In this document: positions 31,977 to 42,100 of the stretch, in pieces
Layout: each line of letters begins with the position of its first letter
Position numbering within the stretch: position 1 is the first letter of the stretch
Source of the DNA: Mesostigma viride
Taxonomy: Eukaryota > Streptophyta > Mesostigmatophyceae > Mesostigmatales > Mesostigmataceae
Assembly: GCA_009746045.1 (NCBI GenBank)
Contig: RPFO01000167.1
Coordinates: 911,431-975,430 of the forward strand
Direction: 5' to 3'
Length of the DNA: 64,000 bases
Notes under the pieces: model-generated
Seen by the model: only the letters and a program-made list of their open reading frames with translations
Told to the model about the DNA's origin: nothing
Database searches by the model: none
Translations under genes and position numbers: made by a program

Positions 31977-31983
31977 TTTATAC
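31977..31983 (-). promoter_or_regulatory. TATAAAA box of the KilA-N/BRO-like gene
   Basis: Minus strand TATAAAAGGTCGCG, about 57 nt before the ATG at 31921. Confidence 0.5.
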
Positions 31984-32036
31984 GTTGCGTGGAAGAGCTC
32001 GTGACGTCATCGAAAATGTGCGGTACATAGGAGACG

Positions 32037-32606
32037 ATGAAGTGCATACGCAAGACCCGGGCCGGGCGGTTGTGCCGGAACGAGGCGGGGAACGGCCGCA
32101 AGACGTGCGCGTGTCACTCCGCCGCGCAGAGACGAAAACGTCGCCACCGCGCCCGGATGAAGGAGGTGGAGAGTGAGTCGTCTGGAAATAAACGCGCCAG
32201 GGAGGACGAGTCGATCCCCACCGCACCTCCGCCCCAGCGCGTGAGGATGGAAGGATTCGGTGCCTTACCGAAAAGCTTTCTTTCCATGGTCAGCGGACGT
32301 CTGGACGGTCCTGACGTTCGCGCCATGCTCGTGGCAGATCCTGGCTCGCGCGAGAAAATCGTAGATGCCGTCGAGGAGGAACTCCGTCAAACCATCCCGG
32401 ATTTGAGGGCACAGCGGGCGAACGCGGAATCGGCATATCAAGCGTCGCTTAGTTTACACGGTATCCCGCGAACGGCAGCGGAAGTAAGAAGGGAAAAAGA
32501 GTTGCACAAACGGACAAACGCCCTCCTAAAATTAAGCCAAGATATTGGCAACGACCTGTTTCGGGCGCATCGTCGCAACGAGGCTGCGATGATACCAGGC
32601 TTTTAA
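32037..32606 (+). CDS. Zinc-motif and F-box-like protein, tandem copy 1
   Basis: 189 aa. The first 30 residues form the motif C-x9-C-x10-C-x2-H, similar to the small DUF5763-type finger common in algal viruses and protists. A basic stretch, an acidic Ser linker and a PPP segment follow. A possible F-box-like helix region (GALPKSFLSMVSGRLDGPDV) is near residues 75-95. The next gene starts with an almost identical 40-residue block, and the 30 nt upstream of both ATGs are also near-identical. This is a recent tandem duplication of the 5' part with different C-termini. Confidence 0.62.
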   Translation: MKCIRKTRAGRLCRNEAGNGRKTCACHSAAQRRKRRHRARMKEVESESSGNKRAREDESIPTAPPPQRVRMEGFGALPKSFLSMVSGRLDGPDVRAMLVADPGSREKIVDAVEEELRQTIPDLRAQRANAESAYQASLSLHGIPRTAAEVRREKELHKRTNALLKLSQDIGNDLFRAHRRNEAAMIPGF

Positions 32607-32668
32607 CGCACGCGTATTTTCGTGGAATTCTACGACTTCGTCGAAAAATGTGTGGTACATAGGAAACG

Positions 32669-33511
32669 ATGAAGTGCATACGCAAGACCAGGGCCGGGCG
32701 GTTGTGCAGGAACGAGGCGCGAAACGGGCGCAAGACGTGCGCGTGTCACTCCACCGCGCAGAAACGGAAAAGGCGTCACCGCGCCAGGATGGAGGAGGTC
32801 GCGAACGAGACCGCGGCGGACCGGAGCAGGAGGCTGTTGGAGGGCATCGGGCAGTACGTCGACGTGCCCCAGAACCCGCCCCCGGACCTCAAACGCAAGC
32901 GCGAGAGTATGGCGGAGGATTTCAACGCCATGATGGAAGGGAAAGAGCGCGCGCCCAAGACGTTTGTGGGAACCCCCGCGGAGTTTCGCAAGCCCATTAA
33001 ACTCGGAATCGGCTTCTCGCCGCAGGGTCGGCAAGAGTATGCGCAGAGGTTCCAAAATTGGCATCAGAATCTCCCTCCTCGACCCCCGCCCACTGGGGTA
33101 GGCGCTTTACCGCCCGAAGCCCTTTCACCCATGTTAGAGACGATGAACGCGGCAGATGTCGCATCCGCGATGAAGTCTAACAAATCGATGCGCAAGATGA
33201 TGAAGGAAGCGGTCGCCCACGATTACGCGACCAACTTTGGGAGGTTAGAAGACGAATACACGGAAGCCATGCGGGCACATAGTGACAGTTTAGAACAGGT
33301 GCTGAAAAACGACCCTATGAATAACGATCATGTCGCTAACAGGTTGCAAATGTTCGGAGACCGTTTTTTCCCCGAGGACCGACGACGCCAACGAAGATTT
33401 GACGAACTTCGTTCCAAAGCAAAGGCCGCGGAGGAAAGGTCGGAGAGGGCGAAACCCCTTTACGAAAATGCACTAGGTCGGGCGCGGGCGGCGGGGGTAT
33501 CTTATTGGTGA
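32669..33511 (+). CDS. Zinc-motif and F-box-like protein, tandem copy 2
   Basis: 280 aa with the same N-terminal C-x9-C-x10-C-x2-H block as the gene at 32037. The central region has GALPPEALSPMLETMNAADV, which lines up with the F-box-like part of copy 1. The C-terminal half is a charged helical region. The gene is longer than copy 1 by an insertion between the two blocks. A substrate-adaptor role is inference only. Confidence 0.62.
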   Translation: MKCIRKTRAGRLCRNEARNGRKTCACHSTAQKRKRRHRARMEEVANETAADRSRRLLEGIGQYVDVPQNPPPDLKRKRESMAEDFNAMMEGKERAPKTFVGTPAEFRKPIKLGIGFSPQGRQEYAQRFQNWHQNLPPRPPPTGVGALPPEALSPMLETMNAADVASAMKSNKSMRKMMKEAVAHDYATNFGRLEDEYTEAMRAHSDSLEQVLKNDPMNNDHVANRLQMFGDRFFPEDRRRQRRFDELRSKAKAAEERSERAKPLYENALGRARAAGVSYW

Positions 33512-33515
33512 AATG

Positions 33516-36500
33516 TCACAACCTCCGCACGCGCATCTTCGTGGCGGGGAAGGTGCCCCGTTTCGCCGCGTACGACTCCGCCATGCGCCCGGGGTCTGTC
33601 CCAAGCACCTTCGCGTCGAAAACGAGGCCGTCCAGGAGAGCGTAAGCGGTGCCCGCCTTGTCGATCGCCAGGGGTGTGCGTCCGCCTTCAAAAAACACGA
33701 TCGGATGCCCCCCCACGGTCTGGAATTCGTACTCCCACGGCCCAATGTACGCGTACGTAAAGGGCCCCGTCCGAAACAGGTTGCTTGTGCCCTTTATATA
33801 CCGCTTTATGAATCTGGAAAGCGCACGGTGCACTTGATGCTGGCGAGGATATTGCTTGAATATCGCCATGTCGCGTAAATGGGTGTATGACTTATCAGGT
33901 TCACCCAGACCTTTGTTGGTGTTTAGTTTTTTCAACTCATCCATAAACCCTGCCTCTTTTTTGGCATTAGGATCTTCAGGGATGGGGATGTCTTTAATGT
34001 TAGCGGATTTTCTGTATAATTCAAGCATTTCTTTTGGGTTGAAACGATTTTTGTTCTGTTTCATCATTGCAATGGCAGTCGGTTCTCTAACCAATAGTGG
34101 GATACTCGTTTTATCGACGACCTTTTCATGATTCAGATAACCTCCTATATCTGATTTTCCTATCGCCTCTTGTAGTTGTTTTTTTAGTTCGTACATAGTC
34201 TCAGTTGCCCATATATGGTCGCGTATGTTCTCCAGCCAGGTATCCGTCCAAGGTTTTCTCGCTTCTTTTTTCGCCTCTTTTATAGCTCCAATAAGATCCT
34301 CATCCGATAAAAATTGGACGTATTCGTTCCTTATCGGGGTTATCGTCTCTGCTTCCGGGACTTTTTTTGGTATCAGTGACAGTGATGTTTTTTTCCCAAA
34401 TGGCGGAGGGGGTGGTGGCGGTGGCTTTCCGTTTCCAGGTGGCGGGGGGGGTGGTGGCGGTGGCTTTCCGTTTCCAGGTGGCGGGGGTGGTGGTGGCGGT
34501 GGCTTTCCGTTTCCAGGTGGCGGAGGGGGTGGTGGCGGTGGCTTTCCATTTCCGGGTGTCGGAGGGGGTGCCTCGTTTATGGGAGACGCTGAAATGGACG
34601 GTTTTTTGATTTCGTTTCTTTCCCACGGGTATGTCGCCTCGTCCCGCACGTATGGGCTAAGCAGGTCTGTTCCTAGTTTGGGAAGATGTATATTTGTGGA
34701 TGGTGGTTTTAATACATTTGGCTGTGTTAGCATTGCCATGGATTCAGGAGAGAATATCTCAACTTTTATTTTTTTATCAACGTCCTGGGGGTCGCGCACT
34801 TCTATAACACCATTGCCTTCTAAAATCATTGACCATAAGTCGTCAACAGTAAATTCTTTGTAGAATGCTTCCTTTCGGTCATAAATGGCGTTGTTTAGGA
34901 CGGGTATCGGTACTTTATCAGCGGCAGGGGTCCTTTCGTTACGTGGCTTATGGAAGTTGCTATATAATCCTTTTAACTCCAGGGTTGCATTTTTATTCAT
35001 AGTTGGATTGAATTCCTCATGAGCGATATCCGGATTCGTTTTTATCGCCTTATACAACTTTTCGGCATCCGGATGGAGCGCTTGTCCGATCTGCAATAAT
35101 CCTTTGATAAGTTCGGTTGGCATGTATATATCCTTACCGATTCCATCCTCCCCATAATTTACTCCCTCCGCGGGTGTTATGCTATCGACGAATGCCCGCA
35201 AATTTTTCTTATCTATTTTATTGTTACCGAAAAGATCTTGTACGGCTCTTTTAAAGTTGTTTGCGTGAGATTCGTTTGCTTGGTACTTCTCTGGATTCTC
35301 CTTCCATATATCGGAGTGCTCGTCACTGTATATTGCATTCGAGTGTTTTGCAGTTTTGAGAATGTTTTTTATAAGCATGTAATTGTCTATAGGGAGCATA
35401 TATTTTACCATATTCGTATCAAACTCGAGGGGGGTTTGTTTTTCTACATTTTCCAAGTTTTTTACAACATCGGGGCGTTTTTCTATTTTTTTCTCCTTAC
35501 TTACACCAAAAGTGATCTCTTTGGAAGGGGGCTTCTTCTTTCCTAAATGAATAAGCTGCCATTCCTGGTCGCTCAAGTGATTATATGTATTCATTAAGGA
35601 GTACAAGCGCCACCTGTTCTCGGCCACCTTCACTTGATCTTCTACGGTAGCAGTGGGAATGCCAGGCGTGTTCCACAACATATCGGGGCCTTCCAAAGTC
35701 TTTAAATGTTTTAATAGAGCCCCGAAAGAGGTTTTTTTTATTTGTTTATCTTGGATAGTCGATTTCTCCTTTGCACCCGCTGATGTGTTTTTATTCGTAG
35801 GTGCAGGTGGCGGACCCCCTTTCACAGCTCCGGGCGGTGGCGGTGGAGGTGGCGGTGGTGGACCCCCTTTCACAGCTCCGGGCGGTGGCGGTGGAGGTGG
35901 AGGTGGAGGTGGTGGACCCCCTTTCGCAGCTCCGGGCGGTGGCGGTGGAGGTGGAGGTGGAGGTGGTGGACCCCATTTCGCAGCTCCGGGCGGTGGCGGT
36001 GGAGGTGGAGGTGGAGGTGGTGGACCCCCTTTCGCAGCTCCGGGCGGTGGCGGTGGAGGTGGAGGTGGTGGACCCTTTGCGGTATTTGTCTGAGGAGGGG
36101 GCCGTGAAGTTGGGGCGTCCGGAGGTTGTTCAGAATGAGCGGGCTCGGGCTTATAATTTGGGATCGTCAGACCTCGCAAGCGTTTTATCATGATTGCCGT
36201 TCTTTGTTCGTCTTCCTTGTTTGCGTTAAGTGTGGTCTCCAAAGCGTGACGAAGAACTTGTTCTGACAACCTTAAAGAAGTTGGGTTGACGTCTACTTCT
36301 TTTTCCTGGTATTCTTTAAGTGACTTAGGAAAATCCGTTTGGTTTTTATATGTTGTCTTCTCTATAGGAGCGATTAATTTCCTTATGTTATCATACTTAT
36401 AAGTAGCTCTTTCGATTCTGCCCTTAGTTTCTTCATCTATAAACTTTGGATCCATGTCTATTGGGACATATTTCGTATCTGTATTAAGAGCGTTTACGTT

Positions 36501-37589
36501 TACACCTTTTATAAGTTTGTTTGTGTACGCGTTTATGGAGTCTTCTACTTCTTTCGCCATCTTGTTAGCCGTCGAAGCCAAAAACGGAGATCGGATTTTG
36601 ACAAGGTCTGCGACGTATTGAGATCTCTGTTTCAAGTCTTCCAATAATAATATTCGGTCTGCATATTCAAAGAAATTGACGTCCTTACCTCCTTCCACCG
36701 GTTTCCATGTTTTGATGTCTTCATCTACGTCTTTGGTAAGTTCATTTAAACGTTCATAGACATTACGAATGTCTTCTACGTCATCTCTAGACCATTTTTC
36801 CTTCTCCGCTTCCAACACAGATTTGTCCGATTCGTGTTCTGGGTCATATTTCACCAAATCGGCCAGTGCTCCCAACCGGAATCCTTGGGGCGCGTCGTCA
36901 ACTTCCCCCTTTTCGACGTCCTGGCTCGTGTCTTCTATCGGAAGGGGCTGAGTTTTTGGGGCATTGTTCGTGACTGGGTCTTCTAGTGTTGGAGCACTTT
37001 GATCGGGATCATTTTTTTGAGTCTGTGTTTCGGGAGTCTCGTGACTTGCGGAGGAACCAGGGTCGTCGGCGATTGGTTTTGAGGTGATTTTTGTTTCGTT
37101 TTCGAGATCCTTTGGATCCGGATGCGTTTGCGGTTTCTCGACTGTATCTTTTACACTGATTTTGGTTGTCTCGGCACTCTGGAGTAGTTTCGTGGCGTCA
37201 GGGACATCCTTGTCGTTTTTTTCTACCGAATGGAGAGTCAAAGGTGTTTTGGGCTCATCAGGATTTCCCGGTGCTTGCTTTTCAGTCAGTTTCGGACTGT
37301 AAGGTGGCGTTGGCACCTTCGGAGCTTCCACCGGTGTCGGGACCTTGGGCGTGGCGGGAGGCTTCGGGACCTCGGGCGTGTCGGGAGGCTTCGGGACCTT
37401 GGGCGTGACGGGAGGAGGGGGCGGGGGCGCCGTGATCGAAACGGCGTCTAGGTCGGAAACGGCGAACCCGGGCCCGTGCACCTTGGCGGCCAGGAACGGG
37501 TTCGCGGCGCCCACGCCGAACGCGTACATCTCATACGGCCGCGCCAATCCGCGCGGCAAGTTCATTAAAAGGCTATCCGGCACGCGCAT
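33516..37589 (-). CDS. Very large polyproline (FH1-like) protein
   Basis: 1357 aa. The N-terminal 40 residues (LPRGLARPYEMYAFGVGAAN) are followed by Pro/Thr/Lys spacers. A middle cluster of long proline runs separated by GAAKGG lies at about residues 500-600 (35800-36080 in DNA), and a second cluster separated by GNGK lies at about 1010-1070 (34395-34560). Helical charged blocks surround both. Such runs are typical of formin FH1 regions that bind profilin; no FH2 domain was seen. It could be an actin-related effector or a structural or tegument protein. The ATG at 37589 is used; 37565 is an alternative. It diverges from the gene at 37620 with only about 30 nt between them. Confidence 0.72.
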   Translation of the reverse strand: MRVPDSLLMNLPRGLARPYEMYAFGVGAANPFLAAKVHGPGFAVSDLDAVSITAPPPPPPVTPKVPKPPDTPEVPKPPATPKVPTPVEAPKVPTPPYSPKLTEKQAPGNPDEPKTPLTLHSVEKNDKDVPDATKLLQSAETTKISVKDTVEKPQTHPDPKDLENETKITSKPIADDPGSSASHETPETQTQKNDPDQSAPTLEDPVTNNAPKTQPLPIEDTSQDVEKGEVDDAPQGFRLGALADLVKYDPEHESDKSVLEAEKEKWSRDDVEDIRNVYERLNELTKDVDEDIKTWKPVEGGKDVNFFEYADRILLLEDLKQRSQYVADLVKIRSPFLASTANKMAKEVEDSINAYTNKLIKGVNVNALNTDTKYVPIDMDPKFIDEETKGRIERATYKYDNIRKLIAPIEKTTYKNQTDFPKSLKEYQEKEVDVNPTSLRLSEQVLRHALETTLNANKEDEQRTAIMIKRLRGLTIPNYKPEPAHSEQPPDAPTSRPPPQTNTAKGPPPPPPPPPPGAAKGGPPPPPPPPPPPPGAAKWGPPPPPPPPPPPPGAAKGGPPPPPPPPPPPPGAVKGGPPPPPPPPPPGAVKGGPPPAPTNKNTSAGAKEKSTIQDKQIKKTSFGALLKHLKTLEGPDMLWNTPGIPTATVEDQVKVAENRWRLYSLMNTYNHLSDQEWQLIHLGKKKPPSKEITFGVSKEKKIEKRPDVVKNLENVEKQTPLEFDTNMVKYMLPIDNYMLIKNILKTAKHSNAIYSDEHSDIWKENPEKYQANESHANNFKRAVQDLFGNNKIDKKNLRAFVDSITPAEGVNYGEDGIGKDIYMPTELIKGLLQIGQALHPDAEKLYKAIKTNPDIAHEEFNPTMNKNATLELKGLYSNFHKPRNERTPAADKVPIPVLNNAIYDRKEAFYKEFTVDDLWSMILEGNGVIEVRDPQDVDKKIKVEIFSPESMAMLTQPNVLKPPSTNIHLPKLGTDLLSPYVRDEATYPWERNEIKKPSISASPINEAPPPTPGNGKPPPPPPPPPGNGKPPPPPPPPPGNGKPPPPPPPPPGNGKPPPPPPPPFGKKTSLSLIPKKVPEAETITPIRNEYVQFLSDEDLIGAIKEAKKEARKPWTDTWLENIRDHIWATETMYELKKQLQEAIGKSDIGGYLNHEKVVDKTSIPLLVREPTAIAMMKQNKNRFNPKEMLELYRKSANIKDIPIPEDPNAKKEAGFMDELKKLNTNKGLGEPDKSYTHLRDMAIFKQYPRQHQVHRALSRFIKRYIKGTSNLFRTGPFTYAYIGPWEYEFQTVGGHPIVFFEGGRTPLAIDKAGTAYALLDGLVFDAKVLGTDPGRMAESYAAKRGTFPATKMRVRRL

Positions 37590-37619
37590 TCATCTCATAG
37601 TAGTAGAGAGGAAGAAAGA

Positions 37620-37931
37620 ATGGACAAGCTGTTGCGGACGATCGGCGGGCTGTCGCAGACGTCGATTCAGAGCGTCGACGCGCCGTTCGATTCGGTGACG
37701 ACACGATTGGCCGAAGCGGGAAAAGTCTTGGTAAAGCAGAAGTTCCTCCCCGAGTCGTCGGGGCGCGTGTACAGCCAGGCGTGGGCTCTCGCGGAGGCGG
37801 CGATCACGACGGTGAGCGGCGAGACGTATCCGGACACCGTGAAGCTCGCCTGCGCGATCCGGTTTTATTTGAAGGCATTGGAAGAACAGCGCACCGCTGT
37901 ACCCGACCGCAAGCTCGTGATCCGCGGCTGA
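37620..37931 (+). CDS. Unknown 103-aa protein
   Basis: A small helical protein, not recognised (starts MDKLLRTIGGLSQTS). No membrane segment, no Cys cluster. It lies 3 nt before the next ATG (37935), so both are probably transcribed together. It shares a very short divergent spacer with the polyproline gene. Confidence 0.58.
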   Translation: MDKLLRTIGGLSQTSIQSVDAPFDSVTTRLAEAGKVLVKQKFLPESSGRVYSQAWALAEAAITTVSGETYPDTVKLACAIRFYLKALEEQRTAVPDRKLVIRG

Positions 37932-37934
37932 GAT

Positions 37935-39008
37935 ATGTCGAAACGCGCCGATACGTCGGAATCGTCGGACGATTCGGACCTCGTGTCCGTCCTGACCGAG
38001 CCGCTGTACCGCCGCATGACGGAGGAGGAAACGCGGCTGGCGTCGGAATTCGCGGCGTTCGTGCAGACGAACCGGGTGAGCAAGGGCCCGACGCTATCTT
38101 CCGCGACCGAGAAGGTGTTCGAGGCGTTCTCGGACTTTCTGGAGGACCGGGGGCGTGAGAGGTACGACCACGTGGCGCGATTTCGAAAGGACAAGTGGTT
38201 CTGGAACACCCTGTTCGAGCGCTTCGGTTTTTCGACGGGCGGCGGGCTGGGAATCAAGCGGACGACCGGGTTCTGCGTCACGGGGTCCAGGGACCCTGTG
38301 GACGACGCAGTGGGGACGGAGGTGGAGCTTTTCGACGTGTTCAAGGGCAAGTCCCGTCTCGCGATGGTCGCGTCGTGCCTGATGAACTTCGCGGGGGATT
38401 TGGTCTCGGACGAGGTGATCAACGAGCTCGTGGACGGGATCGACCGCGCGGGCGTGAACGGACTGACGACCGAGGACCGGTACAAGACGTCGCAGCTACA
38501 CGCGTCTGTGACGGCGCTGGTCGAGAACGGGATCGCGGTCCCGCCGGAGATGCGCGAGTGGCTGCTGGACCACCGGGCGAAGATGAGCGAGAAGGTGTAC
38601 AGCCTGAACGCGCTCAAGAAGTCGCGTTCGTGCGACTTTTTCCAGGACAAGCTGCGATGGCCTCCGTGGGACGCGCTGGCGTCGTCGGACGGTAAGCGCG
38701 CGAGGAGGGACGAGGAGTGCTGGTCTTCGACGGTGAACTCGGAGTCGGCCGAACGGTTTTTGGGCCAGGAGTGCGTCTCGATGGATCCGGACGCGTGGAT
38801 GAAGACGACCGACTTCCGCAAGGCGTTCCTGGGCGAATTTATGGGCGAGGACCCTCGCGCGCGTCGCGGGAGGCCTACGAACGAGGACTTGAAGAAACTG
38901 TTCGAACCTTTCGGACTGGAGTTTACACCTCTGACGCGCAGGGGGGACGTCCGCGCCGAGTGGGTCCGGGGCGTGCGGTTGGCCAATAGGGTCAGCGGCG
39001 CTTCCTAG
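37935..39008 (+). CDS. Protein with a possible D5-type C-terminal domain
   Basis: 357 aa. The N-terminus is acidic (SDDSD). The last 80 or so residues (SMDPDAWMKTTDFRKAFLGEFMG, LKKLFEPFGLEF, VRGVRL) have the layout of the winged-helix domain found after the helicase part of D5-like and phage primases. There is no Walker motif, so it cannot be a helicase. A DNA-binding role is a weak inference. The end overlaps the start region of a small antisense ORF. Confidence 0.55.
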   Translation: MSKRADTSESSDDSDLVSVLTEPLYRRMTEEETRLASEFAAFVQTNRVSKGPTLSSATEKVFEAFSDFLEDRGRERYDHVARFRKDKWFWNTLFERFGFSTGGGLGIKRTTGFCVTGSRDPVDDAVGTEVELFDVFKGKSRLAMVASCLMNFAGDLVSDEVINELVDGIDRAGVNGLTTEDRYKTSQLHASVTALVENGIAVPPEMREWLLDHRAKMSEKVYSLNALKKSRSCDFFQDKLRWPPWDALASSDGKRARRDEECWSSTVNSESAERFLGQECVSMDPDAWMKTTDFRKAFLGEFMGEDPRARRGRPTNEDLKKLFEPFGLEFTPLTRRGDVRAEWVRGVRLANRVSGAS

Positions 39009-39090
39009 CGTGCTTTCCGCACGTGGTGCGGAGGGGGCGGGCCTGGAACTTGCACCGGCGGTTGCAGTGTGTGACGCCCTTGCATCTCAT
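38992..39090 (-). CDS. Small 32-aa zinc-motif peptide
   Basis: MRCKGVTHCNRRCKFQARPL followed by RTTCGKHARKRR: a compact C-x5-C-x14-C-x2-H pattern like the N-terminal block of the proteins at 32037 and 32669. An AATATACG box lies about 10-15 nt before the ATG, in the region shared with the divergent gene at 39131. It overlaps the last 17 nt of the neighbouring CDS on the other strand. Its size makes it uncertain, but the motif and promoter support it. Confidence 0.45.
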   Translation of the reverse strand: MRCKGVTHCNRRCKFQARPLRTTCGKHARKRR

Positions 39091-39130
39091 GTTGCGTGTC
39101 GTATATTTTCTTGGTAATAAAAAGAAATGA

Positions 39131-42100
39131 ATGAACACCGCGGAATATGTACGAAGTTTGCTCACAGGTTTTCCGTTCGACATGGACGACACGGACACGT
39201 CGAACGAGTACATGGACTTTGACGAGTTTGCGCGCGTAGGTTTTCCGAATCGATATCGTCCGGACGAAGTGCACGGGGCGGGGGAGTTCGTCGGGATAGG
39301 ATACGGGAACGAGGAGGAAGAGGACGCTTCGAAACGAGCGGCCTTGGTTGGTACTGCGCCGGAAGCGGAGGACGAGGAGGAAAAGGAAGCCCGCGAGGCG
39401 GAGGCGAAGGAGGATGAAGAGATCAAACGCCACATTGACGAGACAAACAAGCGTTTCGAGGAAGAGGAGGCTGATATTAATGTGGATCGGGACGACAGGG
39501 AGTCCGCCGATATAAAACTATTGGGTGGGAAAGGAGATATTTCTGATTCGGACTTGACGGAGATGGACAATCTTGCAAAGGAATTAGATACTAAACGCGG
39601 CTTGGTACTCGACAAATATTTAACGGTTAAAGGAGATAGAGAAGAGGAGAAGAAATACGAGAAGGAATTAGAGGACCTAGCTTCCAAAATTCGTGAAATT
39701 CATCAGCGCATGGCCGCCGCGGATCGGCAGATGGTGCGAAACGAAGATCGGCGAGAAAGGAGGGAGAGGTTAGCTGAAGATAAAAAGAAGTGGGAGGAGG
39801 AAAAGGCGATTGGGTTGGCGAAACTTGCGGAGGAGCGGAGAATCAAAAAGATGGAGCGACAAGCAAAACGGGACGCGGAAAAGCTCGAAGCCGAAACAAA
39901 AGCGGCGGAGGAGAAGGCGTTAAAAGTTAGAGAGGCAAAGGAAGCCGAAAGAGCCGAGGCGGAAAAGGCAGCCGCAGAAGCCGCTGAGGCGGCCAGGAGA
40001 GAGGCCGCGAGGGTAGCCGCGTTAGAGAAGGAGGAAGAAGACAGGAGAGAGGCCGCGAGGGTGGCCGCGTTAGAGAAGGAGGAAGAAGACAGGAGAGAGG
40101 CCGCGAGGGTGGCCGCGTTAGAGAAGGAGGAAGAAGACAGGAGAGAGGCCGCGAGGGTGGCCGCGTTAGAGAAGGAGGAAGAAGACAGGAGAGAGGCCGC
40201 GAGGGTGGCCGCGTTAGAGAAGGAGGAAGAAGACAGGAGAGAGGCCGCGAGGGTGGCCGCGTTAGAGGCGCTAGAATCGGGCGGGGGGGGGTCGACAAAC
40301 CCACATGCACCTCTGGGTCCGGTCGATGGCCTCGCCCATCAAGATCTTCTCGATGCGGTACGGGACGCACTCGGGGAAAAGGAGGAATCGACCAAGGAGG
40401 GCGTTGTTGCGCAAGGAGAAGGCGGTCCGTCAGCGGATGATTTAGACCCGATCGGTAGTAGCGAAGAGGAAAGCGAAATCGCGATCCTGCAGCGAGAATT
40501 GGAAGATATCAGGGAAAAGATGTTTAAGATAACTGAGAAGGTAGGTGCACACGACCTTTCTCAAACCTTGTCAGTATTAAACGCAGGTTTGCGGCAACTA
40601 CAAACAGACTACGAAAAAAAAAACAACCCTTTCGGGGTGTTTAGCGGCCTTTTACCGTTTACCAACGACGCCACCGAGTTATTAGCTCTACAAAATGACA
40701 TCGCGGAAACAACTGCAAATATCGAAAACTTTACACAACTATCCGTCCAAGAACAAAACATCTTAAAGAAATTGTCAACCAGCGTTGAAGATATTCGTGA
40801 CGGACCAACACAGAGTACGATCGGGTCGTCGGCTGGCTCGTTAAATCGAGACACCGAGTACGAGGCGGAACAACAGGGAGACAAGGACGATAGCGGACAC
40901 CCCGCAAACGCAGTGTTTCCTCCCCGCATTCCGTTAACCTCAGAGGGGATGCTAGAGAGTGCAGGCGTACCAACCCCTGGCAACGGTCACGAAAAGACAG
41001 TCCAAGAAAACGTTTTGGTAGTGCCTTTAGGACAAGGGGGGAAACCGTATTCTCCTGGCTCCCAAAACGTTGTCTGGCAATCGACACAAGATCTGGCAGG
41101 TAGTTTGGTCGTGACAGGTGACTCTCATCCGCTCGCATCGGAAGGGGGGTGGACGTTAGTCAAAGGTCGTGGACGGGTGCCTCATACCACACGGGGTCCT
41201 ACCACAGCCCCCCTCCAGGGGCGCAATGGTAAACTACCACCGATAGTGGAAAACGTATCTGGTAGGCAACCTAATCCTCGAGACCCCGAACTCGGAGGTC
41301 AAAGATTACGTCTCTATCCGCTCGAAGGGATCATTCATTATGAAAATGATGGGCGAGCGTTTATAAGCAAGGAAAACATCCCCAAGTTGGTGGGTTGGGT
41401 TGAGAGGCAGGTGGAATTGAATACGCGAGCGACAGAAACGGGCCAAGCCCCCCTCGAGGCAATTTTGAAATCTATCGAGGTAGACGGAGGGTATGTGAGT
41501 AGTGAGAACATGCAAAGACTGGCTAACTTGATGGGATCGTCGCCGTGGAAAGAAACGAAATCGGAGGGTGTGCAGCAGCCCCACCCCGGTAAACCTGCAT
41601 GGAACGATCCCAAGGACTCTCTCCGTCGGACGAGTCTTCCACCCGTTGAGCAAACTCCGCGGGTAGCGATGCGACAAAAACAAAACAACGAGGTCCATGT
41701 TACGAATTTTGTGCCCGTACCATTGTACAGTCAAAGTGGACCGTTATGGTGGGGTGGATTAGGTAGCAAGGGCGTCCCTGTCCTTCCTACCTTGGAAGGA
41801 GGCGGAGACATGCAGACATCAGACGCATCCGAATCCATGGGCGGCACTGTTCCTAAAACGAGAGTAGATTCACAAAGTGATGTCCCGGACCGTTTAATGT
41901 TTGACAACTTTTTCCCAAATGAGGCGTCGTGGGAAGTAAGGACAGACGGGTCGTCTATTATCCCACAGGCCGATATCCCTGGATTCCCCTCTGTCTATTT
42001 AGACCCGGCATTCGTTCAAGGGTTGAACAGATTAGACCCCTTGGGCTTGCAGCTTCGATTCCTTGAAAGAAGCAAGGGAAGAGAAAGTCGAGACTCTCGC

